Positions 52,298-62,154 are shown, counted from the stretch's first letter. The stretch is 64,000 nucleotides of DNA from Solihabitans fulvus (GCF_008386585.1 NZ_VUOB01000019.1:46848-110847), one strand, 5' to 3'. Translations and numbers: made by a program. The notes: generated from the sequence alone by a model not told the origin.

Positions 52298-55159
52298 TCA
52301 GTCGTCGAACAACCGCAGCTGATGCGCGAGGGCGGCGGCCTCGGTGCGTGAGCCGACTCCCAGCTTCGCCAGGATGTTGGACACGTGCACCCCCGCCGTC
52401 TTCGCCGAGATGAACAGCTCCTCGCCGACCTGCCGGTTGCTGCGCCCCCGAGCCACCAGCCGCAGCACCTCGGTCTCCCTCGGGGTCAGCCCGAGCCCGT
52501 CGTCGTCCTCGGCGGGCTCGGGCAGCAACCGCCCGCGCGTGGCGAGCAGCTCCAGCTCGTGCCGCAAACCCTGTGCCCCCAACGAGTTCGCCGTTGATCC
52601 GGCCTCCCGCAGCCGCGCCTGTGCCCCGGCCCGGTCGCCGGCCGCGAGCGCCGACTCGGCGGCCTGCCGCAGCGCCACCGCCATCGGATACGGCTGACCC
52701 ACCTCGCGCCAGGCCGCGACGGCCGCGTCCCAGCTCGCGAGGTCCCCGCCGAACTCCGCGCGCAACGTCGCCCGGTGCGCGGCCTGCACCGGACCGGTCA
52801 CGGTCAGCCGCTCGCCGAGCGCGCGCAGCCCGGCGAGTCGGCGCGCGATCACGCCCTGTGCCAACGGATTCCGCACGGCCCGCGCCTGTGCCGCGCGGCA
52901 CGCCCGCACACAAGTCACCAGCAGCGGCCACACCAGGCTCGGATAGGCGGTCGCCCCCGCGTCGTCGAGCAGCTCGTCAACGGCAAGGTCGGCGCCGTCC
53001 TGGTCGCCCGACTCCGCCGCCAGCCGGCAGCGAACCTTCAGCAGCGGCAACAGGAACTGCCGGCCCGTGTAGTCCGCGCCCATCAGCTCGCGCGCGCGGG
53101 CCACCGCCTCGGCGGCCTCCTCGGGCGCGCCCTCGGCGAGGGCGATCGCGGCGGTCTGCGTCAGCAACACCGCCAGGTACAACGGCGGCGGCCGCAGCCC
53201 GACCGCCTCGGCGACGACCTCGCGCGCCTCCACCAAGCGCCCCAACGAGTACAGCGACTCGGCGAGCCCCGCGGCCAGCATCGCGCCCCGGCCGCCCGCC
53301 AAGCCGACCCGGCGCGCCTCGGCGATGCCGCGTCGCGCCACCTCGACCGCTCTCTCATGCGCGCCAACGGCTTCCAGCGCCCCGGTCGCCATCACGCGCG
53401 CCAGCAGCACGGTGTCGTGGTCGCCGGCCGCCGCCGCCAGCTCGCCGGCCCGCGCGGCCAGCTCGGTCGCGCCGTCCGCGTCGCCGTCCCGGGATGCCCG
53501 CGAGGCGAGGGTGACCAGCGCGAGCGCCTGCACCGAGCCGTCCCCGGCGGCCCGGCCGAGCCGCAGCGCCTCGGCCGCCAGGTCCTGCGCCTCCTGGCTG
53601 CGGGCCAACACCTCCAGCCGGCTGGCCAGCGTCGCCAGCAACCGGCCCCTGGTGCGCTCCGCGGTCTCCGGCGCGAGCCGTAGCGCCTCGCGGAGGTCGT
53701 CCACCCCGTCGCGGCCGTCGCGGTGCTTGAGCAGGCTGCGCACCTCGAGGACCAGCGCGGCCCGCTCCGGGTCGGCGACCGCGGCGAGCGCCTCGGTGGC
53801 CAGCGTGACGCCGCGCTCGGTCTCGCCAGCGTCAAGGCAGGACTCGGCGGCGACCCACAGCAGCCCGGCCAGATCGGTGCCGATCCGCACCTCCGGATTG
53901 GCCACCCGTTCCCAAAGCCCAAGGACCCGATCGAGCATCCGCGACTGCTCGGTGTGGGCGAAGGCATCGCGGGCCGCCCCCGCCGCCAGCCAGGCAGCCT
54001 CGAACGCCCGCTCGCCGTCGCCGGCCGCGTGCCAGTGCGCGGCCAGCTCGCCGGGGGCGCGCCCGGCGAGCACCAGACCGGGGTCCGCGACCAGGGCCCG
54101 CGCATAGCCCGCGTGCAGCCGTTTCTGTTCGCTTGGCAGCAGATCCTCGTACACGGCGTCGCGGATGAGCGCGTGCCGGAACGCGTAGCAGTCGCCGACG
54201 GGCAGCAGCAGCTGCCGGTCCACGGCCGGGCGCAGCGCCCGCTCCACCGCGCGGTCGTCCAGGCCGGTGACGGCGACCAGCAGGGCGTGCCCGACCCGTT
54301 GACCGGCGACCGAAGCCGCCCGCAGCACCTCGCGGCTCGGCTCCGGCAGGCCCCTGACCCCGGCGAGCAGCAGGTCGCGCAGCGGCGCCGGCGTGCTCGG
54401 GCCTGCGTCGGCCAGCGCCTCGACGAACAGCGGATTGCCCTGGCTGCGCCGGTGCACCTCGTCGACGAGCGCGGGCGCGGGCTCCCCGCCGAGCCTGGCG
54501 GCCAGCACCGCGGCCACGTCGAGCCGGCCGAGCCCGGCGGGCTCGACCAGCCGGACGTTGGGCGCGCGGGTCAGCGAGGACAGCACCGGCCGCAGCTCGT
54601 CGTCCAGGTCGCCCGACCGGTAGGTGCCGATCACCAGCACCCCGCGCCGGGTGAGGTTGCGAACCAGGAACACGAGCAGCTCGCGGCTGGACGGGTCGGC
54701 CCAGTGCAGGTCCTCAAGCACCAGCACCAGCACGCGCCCGTCGGCCGCGCCCTCCACCAGCGTCAACACGTCGTCGAACAGCCGCGCCCTGCCGTGACCG
54801 CGACCCGGTTCGTCCTCGGGGTCGCCGAGCGCGGGCAGCAGGTGCGCAAGGCCGCGCCGCCCGCCAGCCGGCAGCAGGGCCGCGGCCCTTGCCGCGCCGA
54901 CCTCGCCGACCAGGGCGCGCAGCGCGGCGACGAACGGCGCGTAAGGCAGCCCGTCCGCACCGAGTTCGAGGCAGCCGCCGAGGACGACGACCGCGTCGCC
55001 GGGCAGCCCCGACGTGAACTCGGCGACCAGCCGCGACTTGCCGATACCCGCCTCGCCGCCGACCAGCACCACGGCGGGACCCTCGGCCTCGGCCCGCCGG
55101 TACGCCTCGGCCAACGCCGCCAGCTCGGCCGCGCGCGCGACGAAGATCGGATTCCCCAC
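52298..55159 (-). CDS. LAL-type LuxR regulator with AAA ATPase domain
   Basis: A large regulator of about 953 residues. The N-terminal STAND/AAA ATPase has GGEAGIGKSRLVAEF (Walker A, near residue 40) and LVLEDLHWADPSSRELL (Walker B region). The long middle is TPR-like helical. The C-terminal LuxR helix-turn-helix is LTPRETEVLRLVARGRSNRQ, then VGEELFISAKTAGVHVSNIL. The start is taken at GTG 55159, where VGNPIFVARAAEL gives the standard beginning; GTG 55210 is also possible. It is divergent from an MFS exporter, its most likely target. Confidence 0.9.
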   Translation of the reverse strand: MGNPIFVARAAELAALAEAYRRAEAEGPAVVLVGGEAGIGKSRLVAEFTSGLPGDAVVVLGGCLELGADGLPYAPFVAALRALVGEVGAARAAALLPAGGRRGLAHLLPALGDPEDEPGRGHGRARLFDDVLTLVEGAADGRVLVLVLEDLHWADPSSRELLVFLVRNLTRRGVLVIGTYRSGDLDDELRPVLSSLTRAPNVRLVEPAGLGRLDVAAVLAARLGGEPAPALVDEVHRRSQGNPLFVEALADAGPSTPAPLRDLLLAGVRGLPEPSREVLRAASVAGQRVGHALLVAVTGLDDRAVERALRPAVDRQLLLPVGDCYAFRHALIRDAVYEDLLPSEQKRLHAGYARALVADPGLVLAGRAPGELAAHWHAAGDGERAFEAAWLAAGAARDAFAHTEQSRMLDRVLGLWERVANPEVRIGTDLAGLLWVAAESCLDAGETERGVTLATEALAAVADPERAALVLEVRSLLKHRDGRDGVDDLREALRLAPETAERTRGRLLATLASRLEVLARSQEAQDLAAEALRLGRAAGDGSVQALALVTLASRASRDGDADGATELAARAGELAAAAGDHDTVLLARVMATGALEAVGAHERAVEVARRGIAEARRVGLAGGRGAMLAAGLAESLYSLGRLVEAREVVAEAVGLRPPPLYLAVLLTQTAAIALAEGAPEEAAEAVARARELMGADYTGRQFLLPLLKVRCRLAAESGDQDGADLAVDELLDDAGATAYPSLVWPLLVTCVRACRAAQARAVRNPLAQGVIARRLAGLRALGERLTVTGPVQAAHRATLRAEFGGDLASWDAAVAAWREVGQPYPMAVALRQAAESALAAGDRAGAQARLREAGSTANSLGAQGLRHELELLATRGRLLPEPAEDDDGLGLTPRETEVLRLVARGRSNRQVGEELFISAKTAGVHVSNILAKLGVGSRTEAAALAHQLRLFDD

Positions 55160-55301
55160 CCCGGCATCGTAGGCGGCCCCAGCGCCCCCGGCCGGGATCT
55201 GAACACCCACCTAGGCAGTCCACCCAATGTGCCAGACCCCGCTCAGGAGCGAGGCTCTGACCAGCGGTGATCACCACCGCGACGGCCAAGGAGGAGAGAT
55301 C

Positions 55302-56747
55302 GTGTCCCAAGACCCGCGCCGGTGGCTGATGCTTCCGGTGATCCTGTCCGCGTCGTTCATGGCGGCCTTCGACTTCAGCGTCGTCAACGTCGCGGCCCCC
55401 TCGCTCCAGACCACCCTGCACGCCGGGTCCGCCGCCCTCGAACTGGTCGTCGGGGGCTACGCCTTCACCTACGCCAGCGGCATGGTGACCGGCGGCAAGC
55501 TCGGCGACCTGTTCGGCCACCGGACGCTGTTCCTGCTCGGCATGGCCGGCTTCACCCTCGCCTCGCTGCTGTGCGGGCTCGCCGGGACGCCCGGCCAGCT
55601 CGTCGGCGCGCGGCTGTTGCAGGGCCTCACGGCGTCCGCGATGGTGCCGCAGGTCATGGCGCTGATCACGGCGACCTTCCCGCCGGGCGAGCGGCTGCGC
55701 GCGCTGTCCTGGTTCGGGGTGACGATCGGGCTCGGCAGCACCGCGGGCCAGGTGCTCGGCGGCCTGCTGCTGGACGCCGACGTGCTCGGCCTCGGCTGGC
55801 GGGCGATCTTCCTGATCAACCTCCCGGTCGGCCTGGTCGCGCTGACCTTCGCGGCCCGCTGGCTGCCAAGGGGCCGCGCCGCCAGCAGGCCACGGCTCGA
55901 CCCCGTCGGCGTCGTCGGCGTCTCCGGTTCCCTCGCGCTGGCCCTGGTCCCGCTGGCGTTGGGCCGCGAGGCGGGCTGGCCGGCGTGGACCTGGCTCGCG
56001 ATGGCCGCGTCCGTGCCCGCGTTGGTCGGCACGCTCGCCTGGGAACGCCGCATCGCGCGCCGAGGCGGCGAACCGCTGCTCGACCTCGCGCTGTTCCGCG
56101 CGGGCTCGTTCCGCACCGGACTCGCGGTCAACGTCGCGTTCATGGCTTCCTTCAGCAGCCTCATGTTCACGGTGACTCTGTTGCTCCAGGCCGGTCTCGG
56201 CGCCAGCCCGCTCCACGCCGGCCTCACCTTCGCGCCGCTGGCCGTCGGCTCCGCGCTGTCCTCGATCCTCGGCCGAGGCCTGATCGCCAGGCACGGTCGC
56301 CGCGTGATGACCTTTGGCAGCGCCCTGACCGGCGTCGGCGTGCTCGGCCTCGCCGTCGAACTGCGGGTGCTCGGCGCCGACCTCACCCCGCCGTGGCTGC
56401 TGCTCCCGTTGGGGCTGGCGGGAATCGGCAGCGGCCTCACGCTCCCGTCGGTGCTCGGCGTTGCCCTGTCCGGGGTGCGGCCCGCGAAGGCCGGTGCCGC
56501 CTCCGGGGTGCTCACCACCACCCAGCAGTTCGCCGGCGCGACCGGAGTCGCGGTGCTTGGCGCGCTGTTCTTCGGGGCGCTCGGCACACACCCCGGCCGC
56601 GCCGACTTCACCGCCGCCGCGCAGCTGACCCTGTGGATCGACGTCGCCCTGGTCGCCGTCACGACCGTCCTGATCACGCTGCTACCCCGAGCCGCGACCA
56701 CCCAACCCCTTGTCTCACAACCCAACCGCCAACCAACCGCAGCCTGA
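55302..56747 (+). CDS. MFS multidrug exporter, DHA2 (EmrB/QacA) type
   Basis: A 481-residue transporter with about 14 membrane segments. The DHA2 motifs are FSVVNVAAPSLQ near the first helix, GGKLGDLFGHRTLFL (motif A), LLQGLTASAMVPQVMALI, and GWRAIFLINLPVGLVAL. GTG 55302 has AAGGAGGAGAG at good distance. It precedes a quinone reductase by about 90 bp and faces the LAL regulator; a drug- or quinone-efflux response is a reasonable inference. Confidence 0.9.
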   Translation: MSQDPRRWLMLPVILSASFMAAFDFSVVNVAAPSLQTTLHAGSAALELVVGGYAFTYASGMVTGGKLGDLFGHRTLFLLGMAGFTLASLLCGLAGTPGQLVGARLLQGLTASAMVPQVMALITATFPPGERLRALSWFGVTIGLGSTAGQVLGGLLLDADVLGLGWRAIFLINLPVGLVALTFAARWLPRGRAASRPRLDPVGVVGVSGSLALALVPLALGREAGWPAWTWLAMAASVPALVGTLAWERRIARRGGEPLLDLALFRAGSFRTGLAVNVAFMASFSSLMFTVTLLLQAGLGASPLHAGLTFAPLAVGSALSSILGRGLIARHGRRVMTFGSALTGVGVLGLAVELRVLGADLTPPWLLLPLGLAGIGSGLTLPSVLGVALSGVRPAKAGAASGVLTTTQQFAGATGVAVLGALFFGALGTHPGRADFTAAAQLTLWIDVALVAVTTVLITLLPRAATTQPLVSQPNRQPTAA

Positions 56748-56836
56748 TCGCCGCAAGCTCCGCACCCCCAACGCTCCGCATGCCTCCCCACGCCCCAAAT
56801 CTCCCCCCGTCGCTCTCCCTAGGCAGGACAGACACC

Positions 56837-57793
56837 ATGCGCGGCTTTATCACCGACCCCTCCGCCCCGAGCGGCCTCCGCCTGACCGAGGACCTACCCG
56901 AACCCGAACCGGCCGAGGACGAGTTCCTGCTCGGCCTCCGCGCGTACGCGATCAACCCCGGCGAGGCGCTGCTGATCAGCCAACGCCCCACCGACTGGCG
57001 GCCGGGCCAGGACGTCGCCGGAGTCGTGCTGCGCGCCGCGCGGGACGGCAGCGGCCCGCCGGAGGGCGCCCGCGTCGCCGCGATCCTCGACTGGGCCGGC
57101 TGGGCCGAGCGAGTTCCCGTGCCGACCAGGTGGGCCACCGTGCTGGACGACGGGGTGTCCTTCGAGCAGGCCGCCACCCTGCCCATCGCCGGCCTGACGG
57201 CCCTGCGCGCGCTGCGCGCCGGCGGCGCGGTGCTCGGGCGCAGGGTCCTGATCACCGGGGCCACTGGCGGCGTCGGCCAGTTCGCGGTTCAGCTGGCCGC
57301 CGCGTCAGGGGCGCACGTCACCGCCCTGGTCAGCGGGCCGGACCGGGTGGCCGAGGCGCGCGAGCTCGGCGCGCACGACGTCGTGACCACCCTCGACGGG
57401 CCGGACCTTGCACCGTTCCACCTGGTGCTCGACGGCATTGGCGGCGAGACGCTGACCAAGGCGGTGCGCCGACTCGTCCCCGGCGGGACGGTCGCCCTCT
57501 ACGGCGGCTCCGGCGGTCCCGCGAACCTGCACATCGGCGACTTCTACGCCTCGGGCCTCGGCGCGCGCATCGTCAGCGTGTTCGGCCCGCTACCCGAGGA
57601 CACCAAGGGCGAGGACATCGGCCTGCTCGCCGGCCTGGTCGCCGACGGCAGGCTGACTCCGAAGATCGGCTGGCGCGGCGACTGGACCAGCACCCAGGAC
57701 GCCTTCGCCGCGCTGGCCGCGCGAGACTACCGGGGCAAGGCCGTGCTCACGGTGCAGGGAACCGACTGCCCCGTGCTGGACAAGTGGGTCTGA
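56837..57793 (+). CDS. NADPH:quinone-reductase-like zinc-free MDR protein
   Basis: A 318-residue medium-chain oxidoreductase. Markers are RAYAINPGEALLI, DVAGVVLRAARDGS, ATLPIAGLTALRALRAGG, and the NADPH fold RVLITGATGGVGQFAVQLA. It lacks the zinc-binding cysteines, as do QOR-type enzymes. It probably reduces quinones or enones. It follows the MFS exporter on the same strand and is convergent with an SDR gene. Confidence 0.87.
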   Translation: MRGFITDPSAPSGLRLTEDLPEPEPAEDEFLLGLRAYAINPGEALLISQRPTDWRPGQDVAGVVLRAARDGSGPPEGARVAAILDWAGWAERVPVPTRWATVLDDGVSFEQAATLPIAGLTALRALRAGGAVLGRRVLITGATGGVGQFAVQLAAASGAHVTALVSGPDRVAEARELGAHDVVTTLDGPDLAPFHLVLDGIGGETLTKAVRRLVPGGTVALYGGSGGPANLHIGDFYASGLGARIVSVFGPLPEDTKGEDIGLLAGLVADGRLTPKIGWRGDWTSTQDAFAALAARDYRGKAVLTVQGTDCPVLDKWV

Positions 57794-57827
57794 CCAACCG
57801 TGCCCCGCGTTCCCCTCGCCCAGGGAC

Positions 57828-58523
57828 TCACCAGGGCAACGGGTGGCCGTCCCGGAAGAAACCACCGGTCGGGCCGTCGTCGGGGAGGGTGGCGGCCCAC
57901 ACCACGCTCGCCGCGCCCTCGACGACCGGTCGCCCGCCCGCGCCGCCCATGTCCGTCGCGACCCAACCGGGGCACACGGAGTTGACCAGGATCCCCGCGT
58001 CGCGAAGTTCGGCGGCGAACATCCGGGTCACCGCGTTCAGCGCGACCTTGGAGGCGGTGTAGGCGGGCGTGCCGCCGCCCATGCCGGTCAACGAGCCCGC
58101 CTCGCTGGACACGTTGACGATCCTGGCGTGGTCGCTGGCGCGCAGCAGCGGAAGGAGCGCCTGCGTGAGCCGCCACGGGCCGTACAGGTTCGTCTCGGCG
58201 GCCTCCCGCACCACGGCGAGATCGGCGGTGGTGGCGCGCTGCCAGGTGTCGTAGGTGATGGCGGCGTTGTTGACCAACACGTCCAACCGCCCGAACCGTT
58301 TGGCGACCTCGTCCGCCACCCGCGCCACATCCCCGTCGGAGGTGACATCGAGCCGCATGGCCTGCACCCCAAGGCGTTCCGCGGCCGCCGAGGCCGCCTC
58401 CGCCGAACGGGCCGTGAGCACCACGGTGTGCCCCAACGCCGCGAGCTGCCGGCAGACCTCCAACCCGATACCCCGGTTCGCCCCGGTGACCAACGAGACG
58501 GTGCCGTCGTTCCGGTTACCCAC
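57828..58523 (-). CDS. Short-chain dehydrogenase/reductase
   Basis: A classical SDR of 231 residues. The cofactor motif is SLVTGANRGIGLEVC; NNAAITYD, the catalytic serine strand IVNVSSEAGSL, and YTASKVALN (Tyr-x3-Lys) follow. The arginine after the first strand (LTARS) favours NADPH. GTG 58523 follows GGGAGAG; the longer frame to 58565 reads through a non-conserved prefix. Substrate is unknown; similar enzymes reduce carbonyls or polyketide-like ketones. Confidence 0.9.
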   Translation of the reverse strand: MGNRNDGTVSLVTGANRGIGLEVCRQLAALGHTVVLTARSAEAASAAAERLGVQAMRLDVTSDGDVARVADEVAKRFGRLDVLVNNAAITYDTWQRATTADLAVVREAAETNLYGPWRLTQALLPLLRASDHARIVNVSSEAGSLTGMGGGTPAYTASKVALNAVTRMFAAELRDAGILVNSVCPGWVATDMGGAGGRPVVEGAASVVWAATLPDDGPTGGFFRDGHPLPW

Positions 58524-58576
58524 GTTTCGCTCTCCCTCTGCCGCAGTTCCTGTGCCATCAGGCATGATCGACCGTA

Positions 58577-59506
58577 ATGACTGACACCCTCAACGAAAGA
58601 GACCGACTAACCCTCGCCTACAACGCTCTGGCCGGCCTGTCCGTCGGCGACGCCCTTGGCGCCCAGTTCTTCGTGCCAGGCAGGTCGCGGCAGGAACTCG
58701 CCGAGGGCAATCCCCCACCCGGACCGTGGGAGTGGACCGACGACACCGAGATGGCCTGCACCGTGGTCACCGAGCTCCGCGACAACAGTTCGATCCGGCA
58801 GGACGCCCTCGCCGCGTTGTTCGCCGACCGCTGCGAGCCCTACCGGGGCTACGGGCCGGGAGCGGTGGTCATCCTGCACCAGATCCGCGACGGCATGCCG
58901 TGGCGCGACGCGGCAGGCGCGGTGTTCGGTGGCCAAGGATCCTGCGGCAACGGCGCCGCCATGCGTGTTGCGCCGCTGGGCGCCTACCACGCAGCGGATC
59001 CCGACCGAGCCGCCGACCAGGCCGCCCGCTCCGCCGAAGTCACCCACCTGCACCCGGAGGGCATCGCCGGCGCGGTCGCGGTAGCCGTGGCGGCGTCCGT
59101 CGCCGCGTCCGCCAGTCGCGCCGAGGGCCGCCCCGCCCCCGAGGCACTGCTGGACGAGGTGACCGACAGGTTGCCCGCCGGCGACGTCCGCCAAGGTGTC
59201 CTGCGCGCCAGGGCGTTGCTAGGCCGAACCGCCGCCGAGGCGGCCTACGAACTGGGCAACGGCTCCCGAGTCACCGCCCAGGACACGGTCCCGTTCACGC
59301 TGTGGGTCGCGGCCACCCACCTGGCCGACTTTCCCGCCGCGATCACCACGTGTGTCGCTGCGGGCGGCGACATCGACACCACCAGCGCGATCGTCGGCGG
59401 CATAGTGGCGTCCCACACCGGCATCGGCGACCGACCGGGCACGATCGGCGTCCCACCGACGTGGCTCGCGGCTCGTGAACCCCTCCCGGCATGGGTGGTC
59501 GAGTAG
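58577..59506 (+). CDS. ADP-ribosylglycohydrolase family protein
   Basis: A 309-residue dimagnesium hydrolase of the DraG/ARH family, which removes ADP-ribose from proteins or hydrolyses related N-glycosides. The metal motifs are GLSVGDALGAQF, EWTDDTEMACTV and GGDIDTTSAIVGGI; the last retains both metal aspartates, with Ile in the usual Thr/Val place. It is divergent to the SDR gene across 53 bp and ends 43 bp before the first long direct repeat of the decayed island. Confidence 0.9.
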   Translation: MTDTLNERDRLTLAYNALAGLSVGDALGAQFFVPGRSRQELAEGNPPPGPWEWTDDTEMACTVVTELRDNSSIRQDALAALFADRCEPYRGYGPGAVVILHQIRDGMPWRDAAGAVFGGQGSCGNGAAMRVAPLGAYHAADPDRAADQAARSAEVTHLHPEGIAGAVAVAVAASVAASASRAEGRPAPEALLDEVTDRLPAGDVRQGVLRARALLGRTAAEAAYELGNGSRVTAQDTVPFTLWVAATHLADFPAAITTCVAAGGDIDTTSAIVGGIVASHTGIGDRPGTIGVPPTWLAAREPLPAWVVE

Positions 59507-59549
59507 GCCGTGGCACGGCGGCCGTAGCGGCGGCAGACAAGAGCACGAC

Positions 59550-59594
59550 AAAGATCAAGCCCCTGACCCGTTTACACAGGTCAGGGGCTTGATT
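59550..59594. repeat. 45-bp direct repeat with terminator hairpin, left copy
   Basis: Matches 63541-63585 at 44 of 45 positions. The core is a hairpin, AAGCCCCTGACC and its complement around CGTTTACACA. It marks the left edge of the island, just after the ADP-ribosylglycohydrolase. Here it is probably the native terminator that once followed tRNA-Arg, but no tRNA sequence adjoins this copy. Confidence 0.9.
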
Positions 59595-60967
59595 CCAACT
59601 ACGACGCAGACCAGATCTCCCAGCGTGACGCCGAGACCAGCCGCCTGCTCACCGAAGCCCGCAACCCCAACACCCCAGCGGACGCGGCCGTCATCGCAGG
59701 CCGCAAGGCTGCGGTGAACCTACTGATCAGTGGCGGTGCGTGGACACAGACGGCCGCGGCGACCGCCCTGGCCGGAGGACCGGCCGAGGTCCATGCCTTC
59801 CTGGCCACCGGTCTGACTCTGGCCGTCGAGCAGGATGACCGTGTCGCTTTGGAAAGCCTGGCCGCCACCACCAGCAGGCCCAAGCTCAAGCAAGCCGCTC
59901 CCGCCGCTCTGGCCGGATCCCACGACCAGGTGCTCGCGATCCTGCGTGACAGGGCCTACGAAGGCACCGGGATCGACGACGAGATCGAGGTCCAGCGACT
60001 GCTGAACACCGGCGGCCCGTCCACCCGGCGTGCCGCCAACGCGGCGCTGTCTGGTTCACCCGCCGACGTGCGTGACTTCCTCAAGAACGGCCAGCAGCAG
60101 ACCAGGGATGTCGATGAGCAGCTGGCCGTGCAGAAGGTCATCAACACCGGCGGCCCCGAGGTCAAAGCCGCCGGCCAGGCCTCCCAGGAAGGACCCGCCT
60201 CCTGGCGGCAAGTTTTCCTGAATTCCGGCCAGTACGCCACTGCCCAGCGCGACGCCGACACCGCCGCCCATGCTGCGGTCATCGCCCGCCACGTCGCGCA
60301 GGCCGCCCAGACCGCCGCCACCGCACACGAGACCGCCAACCGGGCCTCCGAGTTCGCCGCCCGCGCGAGCAATGCCTCTGCGGAGGCAGACGGTTGGGCG
60401 CGGCAGGCCGAGAACTCCAAGAACGAGGCCGCCCAGGCCGCCAACGCCTCGGCCGATGCCGCCCAGAAATCCGCCGACCAAGCCGTAGCCTCGGCTCAGC
60501 AGGCCCGCCAAGCCCAACAAGCCGCCCTCGCCGACGCCCGAGCAGCCGAAACCTCCGCCAACCAGGCCCGCACCTCAGCCAGTCGCGCCAACGACTATGC
60601 CGCCACTGCCCAGACTTACGCTGACCAAGCCCGCGCCTCCGAGCTGGCAGCAGGCAAGAGCGCTGACGACGCAGCAGCAGCGTCCGAGGACGCCAAGAAA
60701 TTCGCTGCAGAGCAGCTGCAGGCCGAAGGCAGGCAACGCAAGGCAGACGCCGATGCCGTGGGCACAGGCAACGTGACGGTTGACGACGAGGCCGCCCTGC
60801 GTGCCGTGGGCGGCCAAGAGCTGGTTGACCAGTATCGCAAGGCGCAAGCTGACGCGAACAAGAGTATTTTTGACTGGATCATTCAAAATGGTGGCCAGAT
60901 TCTGGTCGACCTATTCGCCGGCGGCATTAAGCGTGCGTCAACAATCCTAGCTTTGTCAATTGCTTGA
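59595..60967 (+). pseudogene. 5'-truncated ALF-repeat polymorphic-toxin stalk
   Basis: An open frame starts at the direct repeat (stop at 59564-59566) with no good start until GTG 59714, yet recognisable sequence (NYDADQISQRDAETSRLL) begins at once; the N-terminus is lost. Short ALF repeats of about 45 residues follow, each with an AL-x-GGPAEV / FLATG-type turn: HAFLATGLTLAVEQDDRVAL, then VLAILRDRAYEGTG and VRDFLKNGQQQTRDVDEQ. A long Ala/Gln coiled coil comes next (AAQKSADQAVASAQQARQAQ). ALF proteins of actinomycetes are carriers of C-terminal toxin domains. The stop overlaps the next frame (TTGA). Confidence 0.7.
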
Positions 60968-61500
60968 TGGGGGTAGTTGATGTGGCCTCCCTTGGTGTGA
61001 TGTTCGTCAAGGGGCCCGTGATTGCTCGAGCCCTCTGGCGTGTTGGTTCAAATTTTGGAAAATTCATCGAGGAAACATCTATCGCCAAGAATATTGTGGA
61101 AAAGGGGAGAACGGTCATCGTCGAAGCCCGGGCGAAGGCGGTGAAACCGACGGGCACCGTGCGGGACAGCGTTAAGGCGACTCAGCCTGAGATCTCTGGA
61201 GCGGGGATTCCTAAGTCGTTCGAGCTGTCGACCGATGGTGCGAAGGTGTGGGTGCATGGCAATGCGACCGACCACTTCGCTGAAGCTGCCAAGGGCTTTG
61301 CCGCGCGTGGTCTCTCGCCGGAGGCAGTGAAGCTACAGATGCAGCAACAGCTTCGGAGTATGCAGGCGGCAGTTGCCGAGGCGACTAAGGGGGGCGTCCC
61401 GTTGAACCAGCGTTTGACTGTGGGGGGTTGGCAGCTAGAGTTCAGGCAAGGTGCCGGGGACCTCTTGCCGGCGCTGATTCACGCCAGAATGGTAGGGTGA
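60964..61500 (+). CDS. Polymorphic-toxin-like C-terminal domain
   Basis: A 178-residue protein beginning in the last codons of the ALF frame. A hydrophobic start (MMGVVDVASLGVMFVKGPVI) follows directly on the hydrophobic end of the ALF protein. The C-terminal module carries KVWVHGNATDHFAEAAKGF, LQMQQQLRSMQAAVAEATKG and AGDLLPALIHARMVG, with histidines and a terminal 'ALIHA' pattern reminiscent of RNase-type toxin domains. Family was not identified. It may be separately translated from TTG/ATG or joined to the stalk by a -1 shift. It is followed at once by a probable immunity gene. Confidence 0.6.
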   Translation: MMGVVDVASLGVMFVKGPVIARALWRVGSNFGKFIEETSIAKNIVEKGRTVIVEARAKAVKPTGTVRDSVKATQPEISGAGIPKSFELSTDGAKVWVHGNATDHFAEAAKGFAARGLSPEAVKLQMQQQLRSMQAAVAEATKGGVPLNQRLTVGGWQLEFRQGAGDLLPALIHARMVG

Positions 61501-61506
61501 GCCGCA

Positions 61507-62028
61507 ATGCCTAGGGTTCTTGGGTCTGTTCCTTGCACTGGTGCATCAGTGGAGGGGGACCGGTGGGTCCCGATGGCAGTCAGATGGCACGTCGATTCTC
61601 TCGATCAGCCACTGTACCTATTCGTTTCAGGTAGCAGTGGCGGCTATGTGGAGCTGAAGATCGCGCCAGACTCTGGGGCGCTGCTGGGTCTAGTGATGAT
61701 TGACGTCCCCCCGAAGGTTGATAGGGCTATTGATATAGAGGGCAATTTCGAGACCGGTGTGCCAGTGCTTGATACCAAGATGTGGCCGTGGAAGGTGACT
61801 CCCGACTACTCGGAGCCTGAAAAGCGAGACATCGACTCAACTGAAGATCTGGCTTGTTCATCGGGTGACGATAGTTTTGTGCTGTGGTTCTCTTCCGTTG
61901 CGGCGATAAAATACTTGAGGTGTGGCGATGTTGCCGTAGGAATGTCGTCAGATGATGAACTTGTCTGCATGGTCGCGACTCGACTCTCGATTTCGACTGC
62001 TGACATGTTGCATCAAGTCGGACAGTAG
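61507..62028 (+). CDS. Probable immunity protein
   Basis: A 173-residue acidic soluble protein six bases after the toxin-like frame. Core: DQPLYLFVSGSSGGYVELKI and LLGLVMIDVPPK, a beta-rich fold with low GC compared with flanking housekeeping genes. Position and acidity are those of an immunity gene of a polymorphic toxin; no Imm family was recognised. ATG 61507 is the outermost start. GTG 61552 or ATG 61573, nearer the conserved core, may be the true one. Confidence 0.55.
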   Translation: MPRVLGSVPCTGASVEGDRWVPMAVRWHVDSLDQPLYLFVSGSSGGYVELKIAPDSGALLGLVMIDVPPKVDRAIDIEGNFETGVPVLDTKMWPWKVTPDYSEPEKRDIDSTEDLACSSGDDSFVLWFSSVAAIKYLRCGDVAVGMSSDDELVCMVATRLSISTADMLHQVGQ

Positions 62029-62043
62029 GTCGAACGGCGAAGA

Positions 62044-62057
62044 GTGGCACGTGCCAC
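62044..62057. promoter_or_regulatory. 14-bp perfect palindrome after the immunity gene
   Basis: GTGGCACGTGCCAC lies 15 bp after the immunity stop and about 98 bp downstream of the end of the convergent element gene. It is too short for a strong terminator; it could be an operator or a recombination relic. Confidence 0.35.
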
Positions 62058-62154
62058 GCTAACGTAAGTGCCCTACGCAATGGCGTGGCAGCAACCAAGA
62101 AGTGACCGGCCGTGGCCACTGTCACCGTGACGCTGGGGCGCGGAGCGGTATGGC

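Noticed and set aside
54714..56591. 625-residue minus-strand frame across the LAL/MFS junction
   Set aside because: Gly/Ala/Arg/Glu-rich antisense product overlapping the MFS exporter and running out of phase into the LAL gene; no domain.
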